A stretch of 64,000 bases of DNA. It comes from Flaccisagitta enflata. Taxonomy: Eukaryota > Chaetognatha > Sagittoidea > Aphragmophora. Under the pieces are notes generated by a model. That model was given only the letters and a program-made list of their open reading frames with translations, made no database searches and was not told where the DNA came from. The position numbers and the translations under genes are program-made. This document shows, piece after piece, positions 29,429 through 41,333 of the stretch; position 1 is the first letter of the stretch, and the number at the start of each line of letters is the position of its first letter. Location of the stretch: positions 97,154,001 to 97,218,000 of the forward strand of contig OZ231127.1 of assembly GCA_965153355.1 (NCBI GenBank), given 5' to 3'.

Positions 29429-30884
29429 ATCACGCGATCATTATGTCTATAAAATGAATTAATAAAAGCAAGGCCAGAGCTGACTAACAATCTCTCTCCG
29501 CTCTTAGAGATCGGCTGTAATCAACACATGATGTCAAAATGACCTAATCTTCTCATCTGCACAGAAGTTAGGCTTCCATGAAATGAACCGATAATCAAAG
29601 AGACAAGATAAATCTTCGAAGGGAACGCGCGGCTAATACTCGGAGGCAACGAGACGCGTGGTGCCACAAAAAGACAGAGTAGCATGGCGTTGCAGGCACA
29701 CTGTGTGACGTGAATGCAGAGAAAGTATCTTGACGCAATTTGCAGGCCATTTGGCGTAAAACCAGGGTAAGTACTGAGTAGGATAGTAAGTATGTAAGTA
29801 AAACATCTATTTCTCCAAAACATGGGGGGATAAGGGCTTGACAACAAATTTTGCAGAGGGGACCACAAGTAAGCCATTATTCCAATACAGTAGAGAATAC
29901 AGTAAAGCCTGGACACAGAATACATTGAGATTCTTCTCACATTACGTTTCAATACTTTAGGATAAGACAAGACAATTTAAGAAATAAGCGCGTTCCACAT
30001 ATACGTTTTTGGAGGCTTGAAAAGTTTGCGATCCGGAGGGGTTTATATCCTCATTGAAGAGTTTGTTGGTTAGTTTGTTGGTTTGTTTGTTTGTGTTCGT
30101 AAGCGTGAGTTTTGTTTGTTTGTGTTTTGTTTGTTTGCGTTTGTTTGTGTTTGTTTGTGTTCGTAAGCGTGAGTTGGAGTTTTAGCAGAAGTTTGCGAGT
30201 TAGGTTGCGTAGCACGATTTGTCTCGTCCTAGTTTATTTTCCTTTTGAAGGAAGATTTTCGCCGTAGTGTTGCTGACGTTGTGAGAGAATTGAGCTTGAA
30301 CAATTTGATACTTAGGCCAGCGTGCCCCATTTTGCCCCCGCCGTCGGGGCTGCAATACGGGAAAATCTGGGGAGGACGGAAGCAATTTTTGATGGATTAA
30401 TCTTATATCATTTGGATTGGGTGATAAGTCAGTGAGTTTGTTTGATTTATTTCCATACAGTAAAATTGCCAGTCCGTACGATTTAGTAAAAGACGAAACG
30501 GAACAGGTTGTGCATAGTGAGAGCCGAATGTTATAGCGCACCGCTGAGGGTGAGAGCCACATAAACAAGCGTCAAGGCATAACATATGAAATCATCAGAA
30601 AAGGGTTTATAGCCACCCACAGGGGGTGATTGCCGGTTGTTGTTGCCACCCCAGGGTTAGGAAAGCCCGGGGGTGTGTGCAGGTTGAAACCATTTTCTTT
30701 ACATAATATAAAAAAATAATTTAAAAGTTTTTTGCCATCCCCCGAGGGGAGATGATTGCAGGAAATTATATTTCATTCCATATTTTAGAAAAGTTTTTTT
30801 GTTTCCACGGTAAGGTGGATTAAATCAAAATAAAAAAGACAAAGACTACAGTTTTAAATCAGTAGATTAGTTTTCGCTCAAATG
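29429..30884. other. Spacer with GTTT-rich patch, no gene supported
   Basis: A 149-residue frame on the minus strand (29521-29970) is not low complexity but has no motif I recognise. GTTTGTTTG-type repeats with two copies of GTTCGTAAGCGTGAGTT occupy 30065-30180. Paired phrases CCACAGGGGGTGATTGC (30616) and CCCGAGGGGAGATGATTGC (30740) hint at a decayed repeat. Confidence 0.35.
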
Positions 30885-32402
30885 ATTAACTAGTTTATTT
30901 TTATTATTATAAGAAAAAAATCATAAATGCCAGAAGGCATGGAATTAAGTATTTTTCCATACGAGACCCAGAGGAGGAAAGATTTAGAGATTCAGCAGAA
31001 TAAGAAAAGACGAAATAAGTTTAAAGACATGAGGGGGGGGAGGGGGGAGGGGGAAGGGAGCACCAACGCAGGGGAAGCACGACAGCCGAGGAGACGGTGA
31101 GGAACACAGTCAGGGGACGGGAAGCATAGAAACTATACAAGGAAGCAGTCAGGTTTTTCAGTGTGCGCGAATTTTAAGTTAGTAATATCACTGCGAGTGA
31201 TATTGCCTGTCAACACATAGGGGATTGGAACAATCACATAATGAGGCATAGCCCTGTATGAGGGTTTGTTTGACCCTACCTTTGAATTCTCGTTTTGTAC
31301 TTGAATTTTTTAGGTCAGGGTCAAGCTCATTCCAGTACTGGGTTGCTAGGGAGGGAAAGGAGCGACTTAAATGGTTAACTGGTCTCAGGTTTTCCGGTTG
31401 CGTTGAAACAGATCTTAAGCGGTATCTTATTCTTGTTTCATTCATTGACTGTCGGAAATCTAGGACATCTGGACAGAAGCCTTTGATCATATTAAAAGTT
31501 AAGCTAAGGCACTGAAGCTTGTGCTGGTCTGCAACGTTAAGTAAGCGAAGCATTTTCATACGAGGCTCAGTGTGAGCCAGAAAGTGGGATTTGGTTATTG
31601 CACGTACAGCCTTTTTTTGTATACCTTCAATACGTTTGAAACTTTTTGCTGGTGAGGCACCCCATATCTCCAGGGCATAAGAAAAGTGTGAGAATATCAA
31701 AGAATAATAGATGGTGAGCAGAGAGGTCTGGGGTAGTAATTTTTTTACTCGGTGAAGAACACCAGTATTTCTTGATATCTTATTAGCAATTTTATTACAG
31801 TGATCTTCAAAATTGAGGTGCTCATCTAGTGTTATCCCAAGAAAAGTTGCATTTTTTTCATAATCTAGATTCTGGTTGTCCATAGATACAAGTACATCTT
31901 CGTGGCCAAAGGGTCGTCCTTTTTTTCTAAAACAAACAAGTTTTGTCTTTCCAGTATTTAATTTCAATTTATTTGCTCTGAAATAGTCGTTGAGACTGGA
32001 CAGTTCAGAATTTAAGACTTCTTTCAGATCAGCAAGGTTTTTTCCTTTGATAACAAGATTTGTGTCGTCAGCAAACATCACTGGTCTGAGCCGATTTAGA
32101 GCTGCAGGTAGATCATTTATGTAAATTAGGAACAGCAGCGGCCCCAGGATACTTCCCTGGGGCACTCCAACTGTTATGTCCTTCAGTCCGCTTTTTTTTC
32201 CATTCATGTCAACATACTGCTTTCTATTGGATAAGTATGATTCAAGCCATGACAGTAAATTTCCTCTTATTCCATAATGGTCCAGTTTTGCAAGTAGTAT
32301 GTCATGGTCCAAGGTGTCAAAGGCCTTGCTCAAATCATGGATGGCGTTACAGGCAGGCCGCATGCCATTTTGAGGGAGATTAGCTAAGCTGTACACTTTT
32401 TT
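30885..32402 (-). mobile_element. 5'-truncated LINE (Jockey/CR1 group)
   Basis: Carries the reverse transcriptase remnant at 31188-32396 and a 3' tail of about 300 bp. The tail contains a small hairpin ATGCCTTCTGGCAT near 30930 and ends AATAATAAAAATAAACTAG (minus strand). An endonuclease domain and ORF1 are absent. The upstream limit is set by loss of homologous-looking sequence after the T-run at 32398. Confidence 0.75.
31188..32396 (-). pseudogene. Reverse transcriptase fragment with internal deletion
   Basis: The 402-residue frame shows non-LTR RT motifs in order: QNGMR, DLSKAFDTLDHDILL (residues 21-35), GVPQGSILGPLLFLIYIND (77-95), catalytic FADD (108-111), LNTGKTK (146-152) and FLGITLDEHLNFEDH (185-199), then the thumb and C-terminal region LNVADQHKLQCL. 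In related LINEs about 20-25 residues separate the QFGFR..AI motif from DLSKAFD; here AI joins DLSKAF directly, so an in-frame deletion is inferred. Length is well below a full ORF2. No start codon context is expected because the copy is 5'-truncated. Likely inactive. Confidence 0.8.
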
Positions 32403-32794
32403 TCTTTTTAAGAACTAAGTTCAAAAGAATATTAGACTTGAAAAATTCAGAAACATGCTATGAAAATTTGAAGGCGTCTTTTCAGATTGGATACAATTTT
32501 GCTATAAAATGACATATCAAGATTAGTAACAATTGTAATTCAAAGTTTAAAGTTGAATCAGTTGTTTATTTATTTGTTTATCTTTTTATTTATACTATTT
32601 CATTCATCACTCTATACGATATATAAATTGGATTAAGAATGTTTTAAGAATGTTCAAGCCTTTATCATCAAGCATTTATGAACATTGAAAAGGTTACATT
32701 CTCATGAAAAAAAGAGTGTACAGGCAGATTGCGTGGCCAACAAGTAGGAAGAGAAGCTTGGCGTTACAAACAGGCCGCCTCACGTGATGAGTAA
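32403..32794. other. AT-rich spacer, nothing recognised
   Basis: AT-rich with no repeats or motif-bearing frames. Confidence 0.3.
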
Positions 32795-33049
32795 GGGGGC
32801 GTTTCTAGTCAAAGACGATCGCGTTTTGAAAGGGCCACTCGCTCGCTCGCTACGTTCGTTCGCTCGCACCGCTCACTCCGCTCACTCGCTCCGCGGTACT
32901 CTGCTTTGCTCGCTCGCTCCATTCACAGGCTCGCTCACTCACTTTGCTCACTCCCTCGTGGGACAGTTGAAATTCTTGAATATGTGTTCACGCTGTAAAC
33001 GCGTTTCACAGGAACAAACGCGTTTTTCATCTTCACTAGAAACACGCCC
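32795..33049 (+). mobile_element. PIF/Harbinger-like MITE, copy 3, with TAA duplication
   Basis: GGGGGCGTTTCTAGTCAAAG...CACTAGAAACACGCCC flanked exactly by TAA at 32792-32794 and 33050-33052. TWA duplications and GG-starting TIRs are typical of PIF/Harbinger. Confidence 0.85.
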
Positions 33050-33340
33050 TAAGTCGGGCTAGGTAGCGCATCGTGATTTGCTGATTGATAACTGATGATT
33101 GACAAGCCTTTTGGACTCGTTATGAACGTTTTAACTAGATTTGCTGAAATACAGAAATGCCCGTATAAAGTTTCGTTTTACCTCAATCTCATCTGAAACT
33201 GTAAATACCCACACCCTACAACCAATTATCATATGGATTAAAAAGCTTTGGGACTCATTTTTAACGACGCCTAATCACACAAGATAATTGGCACTATAGC
33301 GAGGAATCTACATTTAAGACGGCCTTGTTGTTGTTTTCGT

Positions 33341-33896
<556 letters not shown>

Positions 33897-34061
33897 AATC
33901 TTGTCACTGTTACTTAAACAAATAATCTTTTTTCAATTTTTTCCCTCTTTTCTCCGTTCCCTGGATTTATCATTAATGTGTGTGTCATCTCATTCTTCTG
34001 TTGTTTTTCTTACTTTTCTGCGGTGCTTCTTCTTGACTTGAATGCCGTGTTATCGGTTTAG

Positions 34062-34378
34062 CAGGCCTGTACATCATTGAGTTCCCCTCCCCCCATGGGG
34101 GGGTGGAAATCAAAGGGTTTGGAGGTGGGGAAAAAAATCAAAGGGGGGAAAACGAGAAAAAAAGAAAATTTGGGGAAAATAAAACTTTTGACAGTACTAA
34201 ATCATAAAAACTAGTTAGTAAAACACAATTTAACACTATTTAAACCTTAAATACACTGTTTTATTGCTTTATGGGGAAGAAAACCATAGATTTTGATATA
34301 CACGCGACGCGTCGCGGGGAAGAAGATCAAAGGCAGGGGGGAAAAAAATCAAAAGCGAGTCAGTTATATACACCCCTG
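34062..34378. mobile_element. hAT MITE family G, copy 2, exact 8-bp duplication
   Basis: CAGGCCTGTACATCATTGAG at the left and ATATACACCCCTG at the right, bordered by identical CGGTTTAG (34054-34061 and 34379-34386). Interior matches 23561-23869, including GGGGAAGAAAACCATAGATT and the GACGCGTCGCGGGG segment. Non-autonomous, 317 bp. Confidence 0.9.
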
Positions 34379-34918
34379 CGGTTTAGTCTCATTTTTTCTC
34401 TCATCTCAATTACTTTCTACCATTTCTTTTTGGGTAGCGGCCCCAGAGGGGCTGATGACCTATGATTCCACGTAGGGCAATTTTCTCCGGTTTCCGTATC
34501 TGTCCATCCGTCCATCCGTCCCCCCCAAAGCCTCAGACCAGGCTTCTTAGACCTAAAATAAAGCCCAACTAAGCCTAAATTAAACCTCTTAGACCTATAT
34601 TAAGGCCTTTAACACCCAAAATCAAGCCTCTCAGACCAAAAATCAGGCCTTGATTAAACCTTGAATTAGGCCTTCATGAACCTAGATTGGACCTCTTAGA
34701 CCTCAATTTAGGCCTCTCAAATACCAAATCAAGCCTCCGATCCAAAATGAAGCCTTTTAAACCCCAACGTGAGCCTTTTAGAACCCCAGTCAGGCCTCAA
34801 AGATCCCTAATCTAGCCTCTCCTGCCCAAAAGCAGGGCTCATAGACCCTAAATCAGACCTCCCAGAACCAAACTCAGACATCTTAGCCCCCAAACTCAAC
34901 ATTTCAAAACTTCATTTT

Positions 34919-35533
34919 TAGTCGGGTGCTCGCGACTCTACAACCCACTCTGTCCGTCTGTCGGTCTGTCCCTCTGTTAGTCGGTGACGCTTAGCTTTTT
35001 TAGTCGCGTGCACGCGACTCTACAACCCGCTTTGTCGGTCCGTCCGTCGGTCCGTCCGTCGGTCCGTCTGTCCGTCCGTCGGTCCGTCCGTCACGCTTTA
35101 CTTTTTTGTACTATAACGTCAACTCAAAGGTCGTTTTAAGTCATTTTGAGTCATTTAAAGTTATTCTAAGTCATTTTGAGTCATTCTAAGTCATTTCAAG
35201 TCATTTTAAGTCATTTTAAGTTATTTTAAGTCATTTTTGGTCATAAGGTTTTTTAGTCATTTTAAGTCAATTTTGGTCATTTTAGGTCATTCTAAGTCAT
35301 TAAAAGTTATTCTAAGTCATTCTAAGTCATTTTTTGTCTGTAAGTCTCGCACGCGACTTATAGGTGTTGGCCTTGTTTCGACGTTTTACGGCATTTTAAG
35401 TCATTTTAAGTCATTTTAAGTTATTCAGTTACTTCAAGTCAATTTACATTTAGTCTCTTAGTCTTTTGGTCTTTTAGTCTTTTGGTCTCATAGTCTTAAC
35501 AACTGCACGCGACTGTAAAGGGTTGTCCTTGTT
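34919..35533 (+). mobile_element. HH-B element nested in HH-C
   Basis: Head AGTCGGGTGCTCGCGACTC, GTCTGTCGG array and GTGACGCTTAGC, interrupted at about 35000. It resumes at 35379 with CGACGTTTTACGGC, an AAGTCATTTT core, GTCTTTTGGTC units, tail GCACGCGACT and GTTGTCCTTGTT. Confidence 0.75.
35001..35378 (+). mobile_element. Innermost HH-B element
   Basis: Head AGTCGCGTGCACGCGACTC, ACAACCCGCTTTG, CCGT/GGTC array, ACGCTTTACTTTTTTGTAC, AAGTCATTTT core, CGCACGCGACTTATAGGTGT and TGGCCTTGTTT. Same class as 54028-54486 and 55232-56069. Confidence 0.85.
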
Positions 35534-36062
35534 CCCCGTTACCTCCACCCAGTTCCAAATTACTCTTCTCAGCTCAGGCCTCAGGGACTTCATTTGACCC
35601 AAATCTGGTAATCTCAGACCTCAAATCAGGCCCATTGGTCAACAAATCAGGTCTTCACACAGACGGAAAATTGAAACTGGACAAAATTACCCTATGTGGA
35701 ATCATAGGTCATCGGCCCCTCCGAGGCCGCTGCCCCTCTCATCATCTCATTCCCACATACACTAACATGGGGGCATTGGGTACCGCTGACCATGTAACGC
35801 TTTTGCGACTATTAACTCTTTAATCATTTTCTCCTCCGATGTTCCATCATTCGTCCCTCTTTCTTTCTGTCTGTCTGCCTTTCTGTGTATATAATTATTT
35901 GGCTGGCTGTTCGTCTATCTTTTCATTTTTCACACCAATCTTCCCTAGTCAACTATTCCACCCTTTTCTTCCTGATTCCGGAGACTGCCTCAATGCTAAT
36001 CCTTCTCTTCATGTTTGTCATTCTAATTGTCTGTCTGCCTATCTGATTGTATTTCTGGCTGT

Positions 36063-36256
<194 letters not shown>

Positions 36257-36570
36257 TATAAATGCTGTTCGAGCCCATTATGTGTCTGCCAGGCCGATTG
36301 TCTGCCTGTCCGTCCCCCCCCCCCGCCATACACCTCCACACCACAAAAGAAAGATTCAAAGACTCAAGCAACACCGGACAAAGTCAAGGACACCAAATAA
36401 AAGCAGTCCGAACATGGATCTCATAGATAGAAAAATCGACTATCTATCTGTCTGTCTGTCTGTCTGTCTGCTCCGAGGAGTTACCATTTATTCACTTCTG
36501 AAATGATTGAAATGCCGTCATGATGCCCTTAGACGTGTTCCTCGTCTCGTGGTATATAAAAATCATCATC

Positions 36571-36572
<2 letters not shown>

Positions 36573-36657
<85 letters not shown>
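36573..36657 (+). repeat. (CT)n microsatellite ending at an HH head
   Basis: Starts after ATCATCATCATC and ends about 10 bp before the HH-A T-run at 36659-36667. Confidence 0.97.
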
Positions 36658-36660
<3 letters not shown>

Positions 36661-36666
36661 TTTTTT

Positions 36667-36896
36667 TAGTCGCGGACACGCGACTCTCAACTTGCCGTGT
36701 CAGTCGGTAGGTCGGTCGGTATGTCCGTCCCTCCGTCAAATTTTTGAATACCGAGTGGTTTTCGCATTACTACTCCAGCTCAACCGTCCGCGACTGGATT
36801 GCCGTGTATCCGGCCTTGTTGAATTCCTAGCGGTTTTCGCATTACGGTTCCTGCCCAACCGTCCGCGACTGGATTGCCGTGTATCCGGCCTTGTTT
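36667..36896 (+). mobile_element. HH-A element with duplicated tail
   Basis: Head AGTCGCGGACACGCGACTC, GTCGGTCGGT array, then two consecutive copies of a 77-bp block (36744-36820 and 36821-36896). Each block has GAGTGGTTTTCGCATTAC-like sequence, CAACCGTCCGCGACTGGATT and GCCGTGTATCCGGCCTTGTT. Confidence 0.85.
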
Positions 36897-37208
36897 TCTT
36901 TCTTTCTTCTTTTCTGTCTTTCTTTCTTTCACTCTCTGCTCTGCTATTCTCTGCTCATTCCTCACCAGTTTATTCCTCCTTTTTCTCATCTTCTTCTCAT
37001 TTGTCTTCCCTCATTGATTCCTTTTCTTTTTCAAAACTCAGTTTTCATCCATTTTTTCTTTTAGACAGGAAAGTCATATGACTGTAAATGTTGGAAAATA
37101 ATAGCTCTTCACTTTTACTTTCTTTTACTTCCTAGAGAGGGGGAAACCGCTTTAATCGCAGTGATTGATCATTAATTACGTCTGTCAGAGTGCCCAGAAA
37201 AACCAAAA

Positions 37209-37634
37209 TTGTACTTCTCCTGGCAAACATATTTTTCCTTTGCAAAAATACTTTCAAATGAGCCATTGATTGACTTTCAAATCAATCAGGAGTCATCTTT
37301 AGGGTGACGTTGAAGTTTGCATCCCATCATCATTGAGATCTTTTTAGTCGCGTGCTATGCTATGCTACGCTATGCAGTTCGTCAGTCCATTTGTCTGGGT
37401 TTTTGCCTCACTGCTACTGCCAAAGTGATTAAGTGACCTCAAATATGGCCCCTGCCCATGGGCACGCGACTGGGGTAGCCATGTGTCCGGCCTTGTTTTT
37501 CTAAAATACAAAATTTGCCTCTGGAAACTTCAGTCACCATAAAGATGGTTCCTAATCAATTTGGAAATCGTGCAATGGCTCATTTGAAAGCATTTTTGCA
37601 AAGGAAAAACATTTTTGCCAAGTGGAGTTGAATT
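37209..37634. repeat. Fold-back repeat with ~110-bp arms, split by an HH-A element
   Basis: Left arm 37209-37316 includes TTCCTTTGCAAAAATACTTT and CAAATGAGCCATTG. The right arm 37503-37634 carries the complement. Mismatches are scattered. Confidence 0.7.
37345..37498 (+). mobile_element. HH-A element inside the fold-back
   Basis: Head AGTCGCGTGCTATGC (with TATGC duplication), GTTCGTCAGTCC, GTGACCTCAAATATGGCCCC, tail GCACGCGACT (exact head complement), GGTAGCCATGTGTCCGGCC and TTGTTT. Confidence 0.8.
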
Positions 37635-37870
37635 CTTTTTTTTTTTTTTTTTTTTTATCTGTGACTAGAACCAGATGAGCATTTCAGGCGAGTTTTGCCG
37701 CAACTCAAAAAGGATATGGGCACCTCTCGGAAGATCAGTAAGTAAAAGAAAGAAAAGTAAATATGGTTCATTTCATTTTCTATAACTTTTGTTCAGTCAC
37801 TTGCCTACTTCCCCGGGATCTACTGCGCTGCGCAAAGCATAACTAGATAATGCAAGTGAGATCTAGTTTT

Positions 37871-37965
37871 ATGTCGCGTGCACGCGACTTTACACATGGC
37901 TCTGTCGGTCCCTCGGTCCGACCGTTCGTCCACTTATCCGTCTGTCCATCTGTCCGACCTTCCAT
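37871..37965 (+). mobile_element. HH element head fragment
   Basis: ATGTCGCGTGCACGCGACTT, TACACATGGCTCTG, then GTCC/GGTC units. A possible diverged tail is TGGCCTATCGGGCTTGTTTT at 38455, which would make a copy of about 600 bp containing the next two arrays. Confidence 0.55.
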
Positions 37966-38257
37966 GATATTCCTACATCATAGACTTTTTTGGGTATCTT
38001 AAGGTAAGATAAGATGTTTCTTAAGTTAAATTTGTCATTTTTTTGTAGGAACATAACATTACACGCAAAAAGTATAGGGTAAACCCAATACTTAAAAATG
38101 TTATTAACCTAGTGCAATACCCATCACTGTAAGAATCGCCCGGCGTTAGATGAAAGGAACAAAGGAAGAAAGGGAGGTAGGAAGTAAGGGAGGGGGGGGG
38201 GAGAGCGAATGAAGGGAGGAATGGAAAGAATGAAGGAGGGAGGAAATAAATGAGGGT

Positions 38258-38413
38258 GGAAGGAAGGAAGGAAGGAAGGAAGGAAGGAAGGAAGGAAGGA
38301 AGGAAGGAAGGAAGGAAGGAATATGTTTGTATGTATGTATGTATGTATGTATGTATGTATGTATGTATGTATGTATGTATGTATGTATGTATGTATGTAT
38401 GTATGTATGTATG
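38258..38413 (+). repeat. (GAAG)n joined to (TATG)n
   Basis: GAAG 38258-38321 switches to TATG 38325-38413 with only a few linking bases. Confidence 0.97.
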
Positions 38414-39031
38414 CAGTTGTGTGTGTGTAGCTGTCAAACGGACCACGCGTCTGTTGGCCTATCGGGCTTGTTTTAAAACTCGTCCAGCTCACACTTTCCA
38501 TTTTGCGCCTAACCCTTTTCTATTCGCCTCATCTGACGTTCTTGACATATTTTCCGCTCACTTATGGTGCAGAGGTGGATTAACGAGAAAACAAAGTTCT
38601 TTGTTTCTTTTCCCTCCCCCCCCCCTTTTGCTTTGATTCGACGCCATGGTACCAAATAACCTGCAAATCGAATGTTTGTAACTATTATGTTGAGCTGAAA
38701 ACTGAATATAATAGAAGTAAAAACAAAATGTTTGATGGGACAATAAATATTATCCCTCTCTTGATGAGTTTCCCTCACAAATGGGTGCGCTATAGCGAGG
38801 ATTCACTATACGACATTCAAAAACATCCAACAGTTTTAATTGCAAATAAACGTTACATTTCTTAAGCTTCCAGCTTTAAAGGGATGATCAGTAATTATTT
38901 TGAACCCATTAATTCCATTAATGACTTTGAGAGCACAGTGGCCGAGAAAATAGGAAAGGCGCAAAGGGAACCCACGACTCTTGCTCTCGGTACCAGACAT
39001 AAGAATGAGGAAGAAAGGGGTATGGAAAAAG

Positions 39032-39352
39032 CGTTGGGGGGGGGGGGTGTATGTGTGGGGGGAATGTATGTTTGGGGGGGTATGTGTGGGGGAGTGTATG
39101 TGTTGGAAGGTATGTGTGGGGGGGAGTGTATGCGTTGGGGGTATGTGTTTGGGGGAGTGTATCTGTTGGGGGGTATGTGTTGGGGGGAGTGTATGTGTTT
39201 GGGGGTATGTGTGTGGGGGGAAGTGTATGTGTTGGGGGGAATGTATGGGGGGAGTGTATGTATTGGGGGTATGTGTGGGGGGAGTGTTTGTGTTGGGGGT
39301 ATGTGTGGGGGGACTGTATGTGTTGAAGGGTATGTGTGGGGGGGGGGGGAGA
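39032..39352 (+). repeat. G-rich minisatellite (GTATGTGTTGGGGGGAGT-type)
   Basis: About ten units of runs of 4-8 G separated by TGTATGTGTT or TATGTGTG. The plus strand has many G-runs, so quadruplex formation is plausible. Confidence 0.9.
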
Positions 39353-39484
39353 AGTGGGTCATATGACAGGGTTGAGATTAGTAATCACATCAGAGATTCA
39401 TCCCCAGAAAACCCCCGGAAAACCCCCGGAAAAAGGTTCTCTCCGAATCTCATCTCATCTCATCTTAACTAAGCTTTACTCCGC

Positions 39485-39865
39485 TCTTGTTATCACATTG
39501 ACGAACTTTGTTTTCATCTCTTGTTATTATACTGACAAAATTTGTTGACATCTCTTGTTATCATATTAACAAACTTTATTATCATATTTTGTTATCATAC
39601 TGACAAACTTTGTTGACAATTCTTGTTATCATATTGACATACTTTGTTGACATTGCTTGTTATCATATTGACGAACTTTGTTATCTTCTCTTGTTATCAT
39701 ACTGACAAAATTTGTTGACATCTCTTGTTATCATATTGACAAACTTTGTTGACATCTCTGGTTATCATACTGACAAAATTTGTTGACATCTCTTGTTATC
39801 ATATTGACAAACTTTGTTGACATCTCTGGTTATCATATTGATGAAACATGTTTTCATTACGGGTT
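39485..39865 (+). repeat. ~34-bp tandem repeat, about 11 units
   Basis: TCTTGTTATCATATTGACAA followed by ACTTTGTTGACA. Starts at 39485, 39519 and 39553 with continuing 34-36-bp spacing. Confidence 0.9.
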
Positions 39866-39940
39866 ATTAAAAATTGATGAATTTTCTAATAAGTAGTATA
39901 AAGAAAGGCGGAAAGTGTATGAAATATGTAACTATTCTTA

Positions 39941-40624
39941 CCCTGCAATTAAAAGCAACTGATACCAGTAAAACCTTTATGGTGCCTAAAGTATTCATTT
40001 TGAGAATTTCTGACTGATTTTGTCTGAAAGCACATTACCTACCATTTGCTTATGCAAAAATTCAAAGCACTGGCTTTAGCGGTTTAGCTTCCACCTAGTT
40101 TTGAAATTTGATAAAATTTTGAGATTTTTTTCCCAAAAACTGTGTTTTTATGCAAGTTTACATAAATATATCCTTGTAATTTCTTCTGTTGCATAATTTT
40201 TGATTTAAGTATCAAATGACCAGTGATGTGACACAAAACCTGCACAAACAAAAAAAATCAGAGGAAAAAATTAAAATTGGCCTATGATTTTTCTTATTTT
40301 AATATGTTTTTTTGAGAATGCCTAAGCTGAGACTAATATCTTACTTTTAAGACCAATCAGGACATTTTTGATTGATTAGTAACAAAATAACATTGATTTA
40401 AAGCTACAGAGGTCTATCAATATTTTCAGAAACCTCATAAGCAGTAATTCATATCTTTACTCAAATCCACATGGAAGCTAAACTGCTAGAGCCACTGCTA
40501 TGAAATTGTGCATGAATATATGGTAGGTAATGTGCTTTCAGACAAAACCAATCTGAATTTTCAAAAATGAATACTTTGGGCAGTATAAAGGTTTTGCTGG
40601 TATCAGTTGCTTTTGATTGCAGGG
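39941..40624. mobile_element. Long-TIR MITE flanked by TA
   Basis: CCCTGCAATTAAAAGCAACT at the left and the inverted form at the right start about 170-bp imperfect TIRs with GAAAGCACATTACCTACCAT in both arms. TA lies outside each end (39939-39940, 40625-40626). No transposase is seen. Confidence 0.8.
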
Positions 40625-40950
40625 TATTTACTCAGATTCTCCCGTCTATGATTCTACAGGAATTGATTCAAAGAGTCCCAAAAAGGTAAAAAACATAACA
40701 CGCTTCATTAGAGTTTATGACAGCGTGTCCACGAAGCCAACATTTAGGGTATCAAAACAGGTCAGAATAGAAAATATACATGAGTGAAAATAGAAAAACA
40801 AGTGAATAAAAATGATTAAGATAAGACATGCATGATATTTGAAAGCAAAATTTGCATCCGTTTAGCAAGAGACTCAGATTTAGCTTAAATTACTGAGGAA
40901 GATTTACTGAAAATTTCTTCAAATTTCTTTTTTGTCACTGACAAGGGGTT

Positions 40951-41091
40951 GGTCGAAATTATAAGTTTGCATAGAAAATGAAAAAATGAAAAAACAAAGA
41001 ACATAGTTCTCTTCCCAAATCGTTCTTAGAGAGAACTATGTCTTTGAAAATGCAAAATTCTTTTGGGTGTGGCTTTCTTATAATTTCGACC
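40951..41091. repeat. Nested inverted repeat
   Basis: Outer arms GGTCGAAATTATAAG (40951-40965) and CTTATAATTTCGACC (41077-41091) are perfect. An inner pair, ACATAGTTCTCT and AGAGAACTATGT, lies within 41000-41041. Confidence 0.8.
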
Positions 41092-41333
41092 TGAGAAAAT
41101 AGAAAAAAATGTCAACAGAATTTCACTAAAAATCTTCATTTTTTTGCCATTTTCCATGAGAATTGTTTATCAAAAGGCGATTTGAAGCGTAAAATATGGA
41201 ACAGACGTACATATCAAGTGTATCCAGTGACAACATGAGCAATGATAACATTTGTGGATAGATAATTAGTCCATTATTGATGCAAAAGTGGGGTGAAGCG
41301 CTTCATTTTTCCCTGGCAGATTTCACGTCTTAT

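Larger units (their letters stand above)
34432..35811 (-). mobile_element. HH-C element interrupted by two nested HH-B elements
   Basis: Left arm GGGTAGCGGCCCCAGAGGGG with CTGATGACCTATGATTCC, then GGCCTC..AGACC core units to 34918. The core resumes after 35533 and leads to the right arm GGAATCATAGGTCATCGGCC, GCTGCCCC, and then GTACCGCTGACCATGTAACG and CTTTTGCGACTA, the inverted HH-C head. Without the insert the element is about 765 bp. Confidence 0.8.

Noticed and set aside
29521-29970. 149-residue minus-strand frame as a possible gene
   Set aside because: Not low complexity, but no motif, no splice or promoter context, and no paralogue in the window; too weak to call.
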